From the NCBI GenBank assembly GCA_937888765.1, contig CALASU010000096.1, positions 1-6,109 of the forward strand: a DNA stretch of 6,109 bases. The letters run 5' to 3'. Positions 1-5,461 of the stretch are shown piece by piece. The notes below the pieces were generated by a model that saw nothing but the letters and a program-made list of their open reading frames with translations, did no database searches and was not told where the DNA came from. Position numbers and translations under genes: made by a program. Origin of the DNA: an uncultured Clostridia bacterium. Lineage in GTDB: Bacteria; Bacillota; Clostridia; Lachnospirales; Anaerotignaceae. How positions within the stretch are numbered: position 1 is the stretch's first letter; the number at the start of each line of letters is the position of its first letter.

Positions 1-208
1 TAGTTTCTGTGGGTTTATGCTTTATAATGATTCCTAAAGTTATAGGATTCAGTGTAGTGATGAATTCCATATTGGGTCTAGTGCTTCTTTGGTGAAATAA
101 ATCCTCTGCGGCGTGGATATAGGACAGATAGCCTGATTTTATGTAATATCGAGCAAGCTGGCTATAGAGCAGTTCGTCAGGATAAAGTGGGGGAAAGAAA
201 CTGATCAT
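1..208 (-). CDS. tnsD: TnsD/TniQ-family target-selection protein, N-terminal part (runs off the window)
   Basis: The first 69 codons of a gene read leftward and leave the window without a stop. The protein begins MISFFPPLYPDELLYSQLAR and continues through RYYIKSGY and a DLFHQRSTRP segment. This matches the usual opening of TnsD/TniQ proteins: a hydrophobic 'FP.PYPDELLYS..AR' block, then a short helix and the first part of the TniQ domain. In Tn7 this protein binds the chromosomal attachment site and recruits TnsC. The zinc-finger and DNA-reading parts lie outside the window, so the target cannot be read from the protein. The start is well fixed: ATG at 208-206 overlaps the tnsC stop as ATGA, with GAGGTGG four bases upstream, implying translational coupling. 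It could be a short TniQ instead of a full TnsD; the length is unseen. Confidence 0.85.
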   Translation of the reverse strand, partial: MISFFPPLYPDELLYSQLARYYIKSGYLSYIHAAEDLFHQRSTRPNMEFITTLNPITLGIIIKHKPTET

Positions 209-1446
209 ACTACCACCTCTATAACGGGAATTATTTCTTTCAGTAGACTTACTATATCTCTGTTTTCCTTTTTTGCGATAGCGATACAATTAGAAATACT
301 GATAGTAGATGGAATCTCGTCAAGAGATTCTACTGGTTTTATAGGGTTATTTTTCTTTTTGAGTTTAGAAGTCTGTTTTTTCTTCTTGATGTCAATGAAT
401 CCGTGAAGCAGGGTAATTCGTTTGGTATAGGCTTCATTCAGGGATTCTAAATTCAATACTTCCGTATCATTCAGAATAGCAATCTCCTGTGCATCATGGA
501 TCAGAGATACGACAATAGAAATATTACCAGCACTGTGTTCATAGAGCCATTCAATAACAGCATCCGTGGTTTCGGTTCTATTTCTTACATACTGATAGGA
601 AAATAGCACCTCACAGAAACGCTTGAACTGTTCTCCGTATTCCATCAAATTATATTGTAATCCTAATGATCTTCTGGCTAGCTGCATTGCCTGTTCAAAG
701 AAAACAGTGCTTTCTGGCGTGCCGACCATACAGATAGAAATACCACTGTTATTGATCAGTTGTGTAAGCATCCCGACAAGGCTTTTCCCATTTCTGTTAT
801 TGACTACATTTTGAATTTCATCTACAATCAATAATCCAATATGATTTAATGCAACCTGACTGACAGAACCGATCAGCATATCTGTCGTGCTTCTGGCTCT
901 GACGGCATTTTGATAATAGTTACTGCCAATAGATTCATCCACTTTCCTTAATATTTCCAATAATAACCCTTTTACTGAGGAATCAAAGGGACACTGAACA
1001 CAGATACAGGGAATGATTTTACAATAGGGATTTTCTAATTCCAGTATCTTATTTTCAGTAATCAAAGTAATCGCTCGACTGATAGCACTGCTTTTACCAA
1101 TACCTGATGTACCGATGATGGTAAAGCTATCAGAACCACCTATAATACCAGTGTAGTCCAGTTGCTTAATTGCTTTAAAATTCTGATACTGCTGCTGTAT
1201 AGCCAGTTTTGTTCCTTTTTTCTGTAATGAACGCAATAGGGCAAGATACAGTTTGCTATAGATTTCCAAAGACATCTGAGAGGGGACATAGATTCGATAG
1301 AGATCTGATAATGCTATTAATCGGGTAGAGGTATCAGCAATAGTGATTGTTGGGTCATAGTCAGGTAATACCTCTAGTGCTGTTATTAGTTCTTGTCCAG
1401 ACTTCATTTTCGGTAAAGTATGGATGATAGTAGAATAATCAGTCAT
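205..1446 (-). CDS. tnsC: TnsC-like AAA+ ATPase, transposition regulator
   Basis: A 413-residue AAA+ ATPase. In Tn7-like elements TnsC takes the signal from the target-selecting TnsD/TniQ protein, assembles on target DNA in an ATP-dependent way and activates TnsA/TnsB. Visible motifs are Walker A GTSGIGKSS (112-120, Lys118), Walker B LLIVDE (205-210, Asp209-Glu210) and a sensor-1-like strand ISICMVGTPES (236-246). A double arginine (258-259) is a possible arginine finger. Residues 1-100 form a helical N-terminal region. A very basic linker (KKKKQTSKLKKK, 354-365) precedes a short hydrophobic C-terminal tail ending PVIEVVV. It is shorter than Tn7 TnsC (about 555 aa) but typical of Firmicute TnsC relatives. 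The ATG at 1446 lies inside the end of tnsB (8-bp overlap), with a GAAGG ribosome site; the stop overlaps the next start. The ATPase site looks intact. Confidence 0.92.
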   Translation of the reverse strand: MTDYSTIIHTLPKMKSGQELITALEVLPDYDPTITIADTSTRLIALSDLYRIYVPSQMSLEIYSKLYLALLRSLQKKGTKLAIQQQYQNFKAIKQLDYTGIIGGSDSFTIIGTSGIGKSSAISRAITLITENKILELENPYCKIIPCICVQCPFDSSVKGLLLEILRKVDESIGSNYYQNAVRARSTTDMLIGSVSQVALNHIGLLIVDEIQNVVNNRNGKSLVGMLTQLINNSGISICMVGTPESTVFFEQAMQLARRSLGLQYNLMEYGEQFKRFCEVLFSYQYVRNRTETTDAVIEWLYEHSAGNISIVVSLIHDAQEIAILNDTEVLNLESLNEAYTKRITLLHGFIDIKKKKQTSKLKKKNNPIKPVESLDEIPSTISISNCIAIAKKENRDIVSLLKEIIPVIEVVV

Positions 1447-3211
1447 TATCAGTACCTTCTTTCAAGTTAGCAGTAGTATTGAGTTTTGTTGCCTGAACGA
1501 TCGTTTCTATATGTTGGGCTAAATGGATCTGTGCTTGTAGATTTTCTTTTTCAGAATCTCTTACTATCGCTCTTTGATTTGACTGTATCTGCTGTACAGC
1601 TGTTAACTCTTTGCCTTTGAATCTGGATTCAATTAAGGTGAATTCCGTATAAGTACCATTTTCCAATAACCATACGGAGCTTACATCTTCGGAATGATAT
1701 GCTACAGTAACTGTACCGCCTTTCAAATATTGCTCTGCATATCCGTCACAATGATACCGTAATCCATTGACTTTCAAACCATTACGGCTGAATCTGCCAT
1801 TGGTTCTAGGTAGTAATGTTAGTAGTAGTTGCTGTTCCGTTACAGGAATCAGATTAGCTCCTATTTGCCTGATACCCAAATTCCAAATAGCAGAAGCGTG
1901 AGGCTTTACTTCAGCAGCAATCATTTCCTCTGTGTAAGGAAAGTTTTCTATGATCCGTTGAGAATTATAGTAGATAATGCAATATAGCAATACTTTTTCA
2001 AAATTTTTCATAGTTAGGCAGGCATCTTTTCTGTAATCGTGAGCACCACGTTCCTGATAGTCTGTTTCGATCACGCCTTTGCCTTTGAGATATTTCTTAT
2101 AACTCTTTTGTACTAAATCAAAGAATTTTTCTACAGTTCCTTTTAGTTCAGGTCGATAGGGTGGTAGGTTGATTAAAGTAACCCCTAATTCTGAAATCTG
2201 TTCGAAATTCTCTGAAGTGTATTCTTTACCCATGTCTGTAACCATAACAGCTGGGAGCAGATTACAATTCCAATCTTCTCTATGGATAGAAATGCCAAAC
2301 TTTTTACACCATTCTGTTTTATCAGTGATAACATTTTGCAATAGCCCTCTGAGGCTATATACGCCGCCTTCCCATGACAGGTAATAGCCACAGCATAAAC
2401 TGCTATAGGCATCAATACAGGCTGTCAGAATCGGTCTACCAATTAAATTTCCTATATCATCAACGAGGTAAATGTCACAGATAGTAGAATCTAACATGGC
2501 AGTACCAATGGTAGGAGCAAACTCCTGCACTCCTGATCCCGTTAATGGTCTACTGTTTCTTTGATAATTAGTAAGACCATTACGAGAAATATAGTAATTC
2601 TGCAACTTGCGAGTTTTTCTATAGAAATAACGGAACTGATAAAAGCTAGGATACTGTTCTGCTAATTCTCCCAGACTGTTACAATATTTCTCTTTTAGCA
2701 TCATAGTGTAGGCGGTTTTCAGAGAGTTTTTCTTTCTGGTATAGAAGAATTTATTCAATGCCCATCTCATATTCTTTTCATCTACTGTTAATGCTCTTGC
2801 AATCTTTTTCTCTTTAGGAGCTAAAACACTAATATCCATAAAGGCGAGATAGAGGCACAGATAACGTCTGATTGTTTGCTTTGATATATTATTTTCTTCT
2901 GATATTGAAGTAATCATAGTAGACCGCATTTGGCTATCAGCAATAAAAGGTAAAGTAGGGGCAATCAGAGTATATCGGTTGTGCATAAGTTCTCTTTGTT
3001 TGGCATCTATTGAATCTATATCAACAATAGAGAAGCTAGTAGCATCTATCAGTTCTTCAGTAGAGCAGGGGAGATAAGCATCCAATACTGTAGAATCAAC
3101 CCATACAGGCATTGTTCGTTTGATACAATCAATGATTAGCGTCTTATCCTGTGTTATTTCTAATACTCGGATAACACTGCTATCTGATTTCAGTAATTCA
3201 TACTTCTTCAT
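1439..3211 (-). CDS. tnsB: TnsB-like DDE transposase
   Basis: A 590-residue transposase of the TnsB/Mu-type retroviral integrase superfamily. It would bind the transposon ends and make the 3'-end cuts and strand transfer. Seen in order: an N-terminal region with a likely helix-turn-helix (about 103-126, ISEENNISKQTIRRYL), a second helical DNA-binding part (about 140-220), then the RNase H-fold catalytic core. The triad is readable as Asp241 (MLDST), Asp326 (VTDMGKEY) and Glu361 (GTVEKFFD), with 34 residues between the last two, as in classic D,D(35)E enzymes. NLPPYRPELKG, just before the Glu, is typical of the family. A beta-barrel-like part (about 460-530) and a polar C-terminal tail follow; in Tn7 the tail contacts TnsC. 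I take the ATG at 3211; a TTG one codon earlier would add one residue. It overlaps tnsA by 14 bp. No frameshift or missing key residue is seen. Confidence 0.93.
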   Translation of the reverse strand: MKKYELLKSDSSVIRVLEITQDKTLIIDCIKRTMPVWVDSTVLDAYLPCSTEELIDATSFSIVDIDSIDAKQRELMHNRYTLIAPTLPFIADSQMRSTMITSISEENNISKQTIRRYLCLYLAFMDISVLAPKEKKIARALTVDEKNMRWALNKFFYTRKKNSLKTAYTMMLKEKYCNSLGELAEQYPSFYQFRYFYRKTRKLQNYYISRNGLTNYQRNSRPLTGSGVQEFAPTIGTAMLDSTICDIYLVDDIGNLIGRPILTACIDAYSSLCCGYYLSWEGGVYSLRGLLQNVITDKTEWCKKFGISIHREDWNCNLLPAVMVTDMGKEYTSENFEQISELGVTLINLPPYRPELKGTVEKFFDLVQKSYKKYLKGKGVIETDYQERGAHDYRKDACLTMKNFEKVLLYCIIYYNSQRIIENFPYTEEMIAAEVKPHASAIWNLGIRQIGANLIPVTEQQLLLTLLPRTNGRFSRNGLKVNGLRYHCDGYAEQYLKGGTVTVAYHSEDVSSVWLLENGTYTEFTLIESRFKGKELTAVQQIQSNQRAIVRDSEKENLQAQIHLAQHIETIVQATKLNTTANLKEGTDND

Positions 3212-3536
3212 CAATGACCAGCCCCCAATCTGTTACTCCATGCCTAGACCAGTATTCTTTTGAAGTATCCAATAGTTTAATTGTCATTGGTTTTGTCAGA
3301 TGCTTTCGGTAGACACATTCTCTGATCATCAGATCACCGTTAGCTTTGACACAGACGAAGTCTGTAGTGTATTCCAGATCTTCTAAGGGGACGTTACATC
3401 TGATTTCCTGAATGGAATCATCAGCCGCCAGTATGTTAGCATAAGTAGATTGTATTGGATCATAAGTTCTGCATACTTCTACGCATTTAGAAAGCATCCG
3501 TTTCTCACATCTTCCCTTGAAATTCTTTTTTCTCAT
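3198..3536 (-). CDS. tnsA: TnsA-like endonuclease subunit, short form with altered active-site motif
   Basis: A 112-residue protein at the place of tnsA, first gene of the tns operon. TnsA in Tn7 is a restriction-enzyme-like nuclease that makes the 5'-strand cuts, allowing cut-and-paste movement. The central part fits: SIQEIRCNVPLEDLEY, then TTDFV (Asp59), a strand with IRECVYRKHL (Glu73), a helix with KLLDTSKEYWSRHG and a final strand VTDWGLVID. In canonical TnsA the second strand reads E-x-K; here that lysine position is Val75, and the nearest lysine is Lys78. The upstream catalytic Glu of Tn7 TnsA is not obvious either. The C-terminal TnsC-contacting domain of Tn7 TnsA (273 aa) is absent. 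The start is secure: an in-frame TAG lies 11 codons upstream, and AAGGAGG (3543-3549) precedes the ATG by six bases. Whether it cuts DNA is unknown. Confidence 0.8.
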   Translation of the reverse strand: MRKKNFKGRCEKRMLSKCVEVCRTYDPIQSTYANILAADDSIQEIRCNVPLEDLEYTTDFVCVKANGDLMIRECVYRKHLTKPMTIKLLDTSKEYWSRHGVTDWGLVIDEEV

Positions 3537-3542
3537 AGATAT

Positions 3543-3549
3543 CCTCCTT
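3543..3549 (-). promoter_or_regulatory. Ribosome binding site of the tns operon
   Basis: AAGGAGG on the minus strand, six bases before the tnsA ATG, is a near-perfect Shine-Dalgarno sequence. Together with the in-frame stop upstream it fixes the tnsA start. I could not find a convincing -35/-10 pair upstream. The promoter must lie in or next to the TnsB-type repeats, so binding of TnsB to the end could repress the operon, as reported for Tn7; that part is inference. Confidence 0.75.
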
Positions 3550-3570
3550 GTTGGCGGAATATCCTGCTAG

Positions 3571-3596
3571 TTTCCCCAAAAACAGTTCCCAAAAAT
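3571..3596 (+). repeat. Inner TnsB-type repeat pair
   Basis: Two abutting sites, TTTCCCCAAAAACAG (3571-3585) and TTCCCAAAAAT (3586-3596), lie closest to tnsA, ending about 35 bases upstream of its start. Both recur near the transposon tip (3703-3717 and 3686-3696), there separated by six bases and in the opposite order. They are likely TnsB contacts and probably overlap the operon promoter. Confidence 0.6.
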
Positions 3597-3647
3597 GAAT
3601 TTGGGAGTTTTTTTGGTATTTTTAAACTCTATTTTTGGGAAAAACAG

Positions 3648-3670
3648 AAATCGGAGATTGCCTCAAAAGC
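3648..3670 (+). repeat. Middle TnsB-type repeat
   Basis: This 23-bp unit matches the terminal unit at 3693-3715 in 19 of 23 positions, in the same orientation and 45 bp away. The shared part is an ATC(C/G)GAGATT-like half followed by a CC-rich and A-rich half. It looks like a degenerate TnsB site. An inverted TTCCCAAAAAT core (3631-3641) lies just next to it. Confidence 0.55.
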
Positions 3671-3692
3671 CTTATTTTTCAAGCATTCCCAA

Positions 3693-3715
3693 AAATCCGA
3701 GATTTCCCCAAAAAC
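3693..3715 (+). repeat. Terminal TnsB-type repeat
   Basis: This is the outermost 23-bp copy of the end repeat. It directly abuts the proposed tip of the transposon (ACA at 3714-3716 on the plus strand, TGT read inward). Its right half, TTTCCCCAAAAAC, is identical to that of the site nearest tnsA (3571-3583). Confidence 0.6.
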
Positions 3716-3735
3716 AGATATTCACAATATCACCA

Positions 3736-3767
3736 TGTCGCAAGGCACTGCAGATTATTCTGTAAAA
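3736..3767 (+). repeat. Left inverted repeat of the 247-bp block
   Basis: Left arm of the 32-bp inverted pair. It contains the core GGCACTGCAGATTATTCTG. One mismatch (position 3740 against 3978) separates it from a perfect partner of 3951-3982. It begins about 20 bp outside the proposed transposon tip. Confidence 0.85.
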
Positions 3768-3870
3768 GGCAATCTTGTTTATCCTGCCGTGTTCAGCAGA
3801 CAGAGTGCCAACTCCATGGTGATCCTTCGCAGTGCATTCCAGAAAGTCAGTAAAATCAAGGGTCGAGGAC

Positions 3871-3920
3871 AAAAAAAGACCTCCCCCGATCTCTTTTGGA
3901 GATGGGGCAGGTCGTTTTTT
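3871..3920. terminator. Bidirectional intrinsic terminator downstream of guaA
   Basis: A G+C-rich stem of about 15 pairs (arm GACCTCCCCCGATCTC at 3878-3893 against 3898-3913, with one bulge and one mismatch) closes a TTTT loop. It is flanked by seven A's on the left (3871-3877) and six T's on the right (3915-3920). It can therefore stop transcripts from either strand. On the minus strand it ends guaA transcription roughly 110 bases after the stop codon and shields the transposon end from it. It lies inside the inverted-repeat block. Confidence 0.85.
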
Positions 3921-3950
3921 ACTATGTGCCAAGGGCTAAGCGTTTTTAGG

Positions 3951-3982
3951 TTTTACAGAATAATCTGCAGTGCCTTGGGACA
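3951..3982 (-). repeat. Right inverted repeat of the 247-bp block
   Basis: Right arm of the inverted pair, ending only seven bases from the guaA stop codon. Because the terminator lies between the two arms, a guaA transcript would carry only this arm. A hairpin between the arms is therefore not expected in guaA mRNA, which favours a transposon-terminus reading over an RNA structure. Confidence 0.85.
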
Positions 3983-4030
3983 ATTTAACTTATTCCCACT
4001 CGATTGTGCCTGTGGGCTTCGGAGTCAGGT
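3983..4030 (-). other. Proposed attachment site for the Tn7-like element at the guaA 3' end
   Basis: The end of guaA encodes the highly conserved DLTPKPTGTIEWE, followed by the stop and seven bases before the inverted-repeat block. Tn7 TnsD reads the similarly conserved end of glmS and directs insertion a short fixed distance downstream. Here the tnsA-proximal end faces guaA in the same orientation. Without the 247-bp block, 26 bp would separate the stop from the transposon tip at 3716. This is inference from layout; no protein-DNA contact can be read from the window. Confidence 0.4.
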
Positions 4031-5279
4031 CGAACAGAACGCGGTTTACGCCTGCAACCTCATTTGTGATACGAGCTGTGATATGCTGCAGTAGTTCAAA
4101 AGGAACATTTTCTACAGATGCAGTCATAGCATCTACAGTATTTACTGCACGAATGATTACGCACCATTCATCAGCACGTTTGTTATCACGCACACCAACG
4201 GATTTGATGTCGGGGATAGCTGTGAAGTACTGCCATACCTTGCCTTCCAGACCGTTTTTCGCAAATTCTTCACGCAGGATTGCATCGGATTCACGAACAG
4301 CTTCCAGTCTGTCTCTTGTGATTGCACCCAGACAACGAACACCCAGACCAGGGCCGGGGAAGGGCTGTCTGTAAACCATACCGTCGGGCAGACCCAGAGC
4401 TTTACCTACTGCACGCACTTCGTCCTTGAACAGCATTTTCAGGGGTTCTACCAGTGCAAACTGCAGGTCTTCGGGGAGCCCGCCAACATTGTGGTGAGAT
4501 TTTACTGCTTTTACTGTCTTTGTACCGGATTCGATGATATCGGGGTAGATTGTACCCTGACCCAGGAATTCGATGCCTTCCAGTTTTCTTGCTTCTTCTT
4601 CAAATACGCGGATGAATTCCACGCCGATGATTTTACGTTTTGTTTCGGGATCTGCAACGCCTGCCAGTTTATCCAGGAAACGATCAACTGCATCCACATA
4701 AATCAGGTTTGCATCCATTTCATCGCGGAATACTCTTACTACTTCTTCGGGTTCGCCTTTACGCAGCAGACCATGGTTTACGTGTACGCATGTCAGCTGT
4801 TTGCCGATTGCACGAATCAGCAGAGCCGCAACAACGGAAGAGTCAACGCCGCCGCTCAGTGCCAGCAGAACTTTTTTGTCGCCAACCTGACGTTTGATCA
4901 GTTCAATCTGGTCATCAATGAAGTTCTGGATTGTCCAGTTTGCTTCTGCTTTACATTCATCAAATACGAAAGCCTTCAGAACAACCGCTCTTTCTGCATC
5001 ATCAGCAGGGAATGCTGCGCCGCCTTTGTGATCAGCTTTCAGAATGGGGAAGCCGGCATTATAAACTGCTTCGCTTGCATCGATTTCAACGCCGTCAACC
5101 ACACGGTTGGGACCGCCATTTAAAATGATACCTTTTACGCCGGGCAGTGCTGCCAGTTCTTCTGCTGTAATGTCGTGGGGGTGGATTTCTGTGTATACAC
5201 CCAGTGCGCGGATTTCACGGGCAATCATAGGATTTTCTTCGCTGCCCAGATCCAGAATTAAAATCATATCCTGTTTCAT
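3990..5279 (-). CDS. guaA: GMP synthase with degenerate glutamine amidotransferase domain
   Basis: A 429-residue GMP synthase, which makes GMP from XMP with ATP in cytosolic purine synthesis. The ATP-pyrophosphatase and dimerization parts look complete: P-loop SGGVDSS (142-148), VNHGLLRKGE (167-176), GQGTIYPDIIESG (240-252), KSHHNVGGLPE (260-270), RQPFPGPGLGVR (304-315) and C-terminus KPTGTIEWE. The N-terminal class-I amidotransferase domain starts normally (MILILDLGSEEN, IILNGGPNRVVDG) but is cut short. Where GICYGMQ with the nucleophilic Cys is expected it reads PILKADHKGG, and about 100 residues including the His/Glu pair are missing before FVFDEC (105-110). Usual length is about 510-525. 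The frame is open and well formed, so this is an in-frame loss, not a sequencing frameshift. It should use free ammonia or a separate glutaminase partner. AGGAGGG lies five bases before the ATG. An in-frame ATG 28 codons upstream (5363) is unlikely, as it sits at the expected transcription start. Confidence 0.93.
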   Translation of the reverse strand: MKQDMILILDLGSEENPMIAREIRALGVYTEIHPHDITAEELAALPGVKGIILNGGPNRVVDGVEIDASEAVYNAGFPILKADHKGGAAFPADDAERAVVLKAFVFDECKAEANWTIQNFIDDQIELIKRQVGDKKVLLALSGGVDSSVVAALLIRAIGKQLTCVHVNHGLLRKGEPEEVVRVFRDEMDANLIYVDAVDRFLDKLAGVADPETKRKIIGVEFIRVFEEEARKLEGIEFLGQGTIYPDIIESGTKTVKAVKSHHNVGGLPEDLQFALVEPLKMLFKDEVRAVGKALGLPDGMVYRQPFPGPGLGVRCLGAITRDRLEAVRESDAILREEFAKNGLEGKVWQYFTAIPDIKSVGVRDNKRADEWCVIIRAVNTVDAMTASVENVPFELLQHITARITNEVAGVNRVLFDLTPKPTGTIEWE

Positions 5280-5461
5280 AGTTCCCTCCTGTTTTTTATA
5301 AAAATAAATGGTTATGCAAATGGTTTGCTCAGAAATCAGCGGGAAGTTCCAGCTTTTTTTCATATGAGTATTTTACCATACAAAAAAGTTGAGGAAAATA
5401 GGAATTTATAAATTTTAATAATTTTTTTGTATGATTCTTTGAATAAAAGACAGGTTTTGTT
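5280..5461 (-). promoter_or_regulatory. Spacer with guaA promoter and leader
   Basis: This AT-rich 182-bp gap separates the peptidase gene from guaA. On the minus strand, TGGTAAAAT (5378-5370) is an extended -10 element (TG-N-TAAAAT); no good -35 is seen, which extended -10 promoters tolerate. Transcription would start near 5363, giving a leader of about 85 bases. The leader contains a small GCAAA-CCA-TTTGC inverted repeat (around 5316-5330). I see no conserved guanine or purine riboswitch core. Upstream there are only AT-rich tracts, including an AATTTATAAATT palindrome, and no clear terminator for the peptidase gene, so some read-through into guaA is possible. Confidence 0.55.

Larger units (their letters stand above)
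3560..3716. mobile_element. tnsA-proximal end of the Tn7-like transposon, with TnsB-type repeat sites
   Basis: This gene-free stretch before tnsA carries several copies of a TTCCC(C)AAAAA core. The 15-mer TTTCCCCAAAAACAG occurs twice in direct orientation (3571-3585 and 3703-3717). TTCCCAAAAAT occurs at 3586-3596 and 3686-3696, and inverted at 3631-3641. A longer 23-bp unit is seen at 3693-3715 and again at 3648-3670 with 19 of 23 matches. Repeated binding sites of about 22 bp are the hallmark of Tn7-type ends. Read from the outside, the end would start TGTTTTTGGGG (position 3716 inward), keeping the TGT terminus of this group. An alternative TGT lies at 3726. The outer boundary is therefore uncertain by about 10 bp, and the opposite end is not in the window. 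Confidence 0.72.
3736..3982. mobile_element. MITE-like 247-bp block with 32-bp terminal inverted repeats
   Basis: The sequences 3736-3767 and 3951-3982 are inverted copies of each other with 31 of 32 matches; the inner 27 bp (3741-3767 and 3951-3977) are perfect. The block starts TGTCGCAAGG and ends CCTTGGGACA, and holds no credible gene. Open frames across it are short, lack a ribosome site and read the same palindromic bases from both ends. The middle contains a bidirectional terminator (3871-3920). This is how a small non-autonomous transposon looks. No convincing target duplication flanks it (ATCACCA on the left, ATTTAAC on the right), so the assignment rests on the inverted repeats alone. 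Alternatives are a long structured 3' region native to guaA, or a remnant of an earlier insertion at the same site. Confidence 0.55.

Noticed and set aside
3587..3620. A terminator-like hairpin TCCCAAA-AATGAA-TTTGGGA followed by T's on the plus strand
   Set aside because: The stem is short and AT-rich and is explained by a TnsB-type site next to an inverted half-copy; no gene reads into it.
1..3740. CRISPR-associated (CAST) version of the element
   Set aside because: No repeats, Cas genes or guide-like sequence are visible, and the one TniQ/TnsD start seen fits ordinary site-specific targeting. Cargo outside the window could still differ.
3672..3932. An 86-codon minus-strand open frame inside the inverted-repeat block
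   Set aside because: It spans the terminator hairpin and shares its FYRIICSAL stretch with a frame from the opposite end, which is just the inverted repeat translated. There is no ribosome site or recognisable family.
3951..3989. Transposon tip placed directly after the guaA stop, using the TGT at 3982
   Set aside because: The TnsB-type repeats would then lie about 265 bp inside the end, whereas in Tn7-like elements they abut the tip; the repeat array instead ends at 3716.
3450..4094. A 214-codon plus-strand open frame running antisense through the tnsA start, the transposon end and the guaA end
   Set aside because: It crosses three unrelated units, has no ribosome site and its residues come from repeats and the reverse of guaA. 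It is a chance open frame.
4491..5123. Long plus-strand open frame opposite guaA
   Set aside because: It is antisense to a well-conserved guaA and its translation has the Cys/Phe-rich bias of a reverse-frame shadow.
5280..5363. A 28-codon in-frame N-terminal extension of GuaA starting at 5363
   Set aside because: The extension looks unlike GuaA, begins where transcription should start, and the ATG at 5279 has a strong AGGAGGG at correct spacing.
5280..5363. Guanine/purine riboswitch in the guaA leader
   Set aside because: The leader of about 85 bases lacks the conserved purine-aptamer junction sequences; only a small five-pair inverted repeat is seen.
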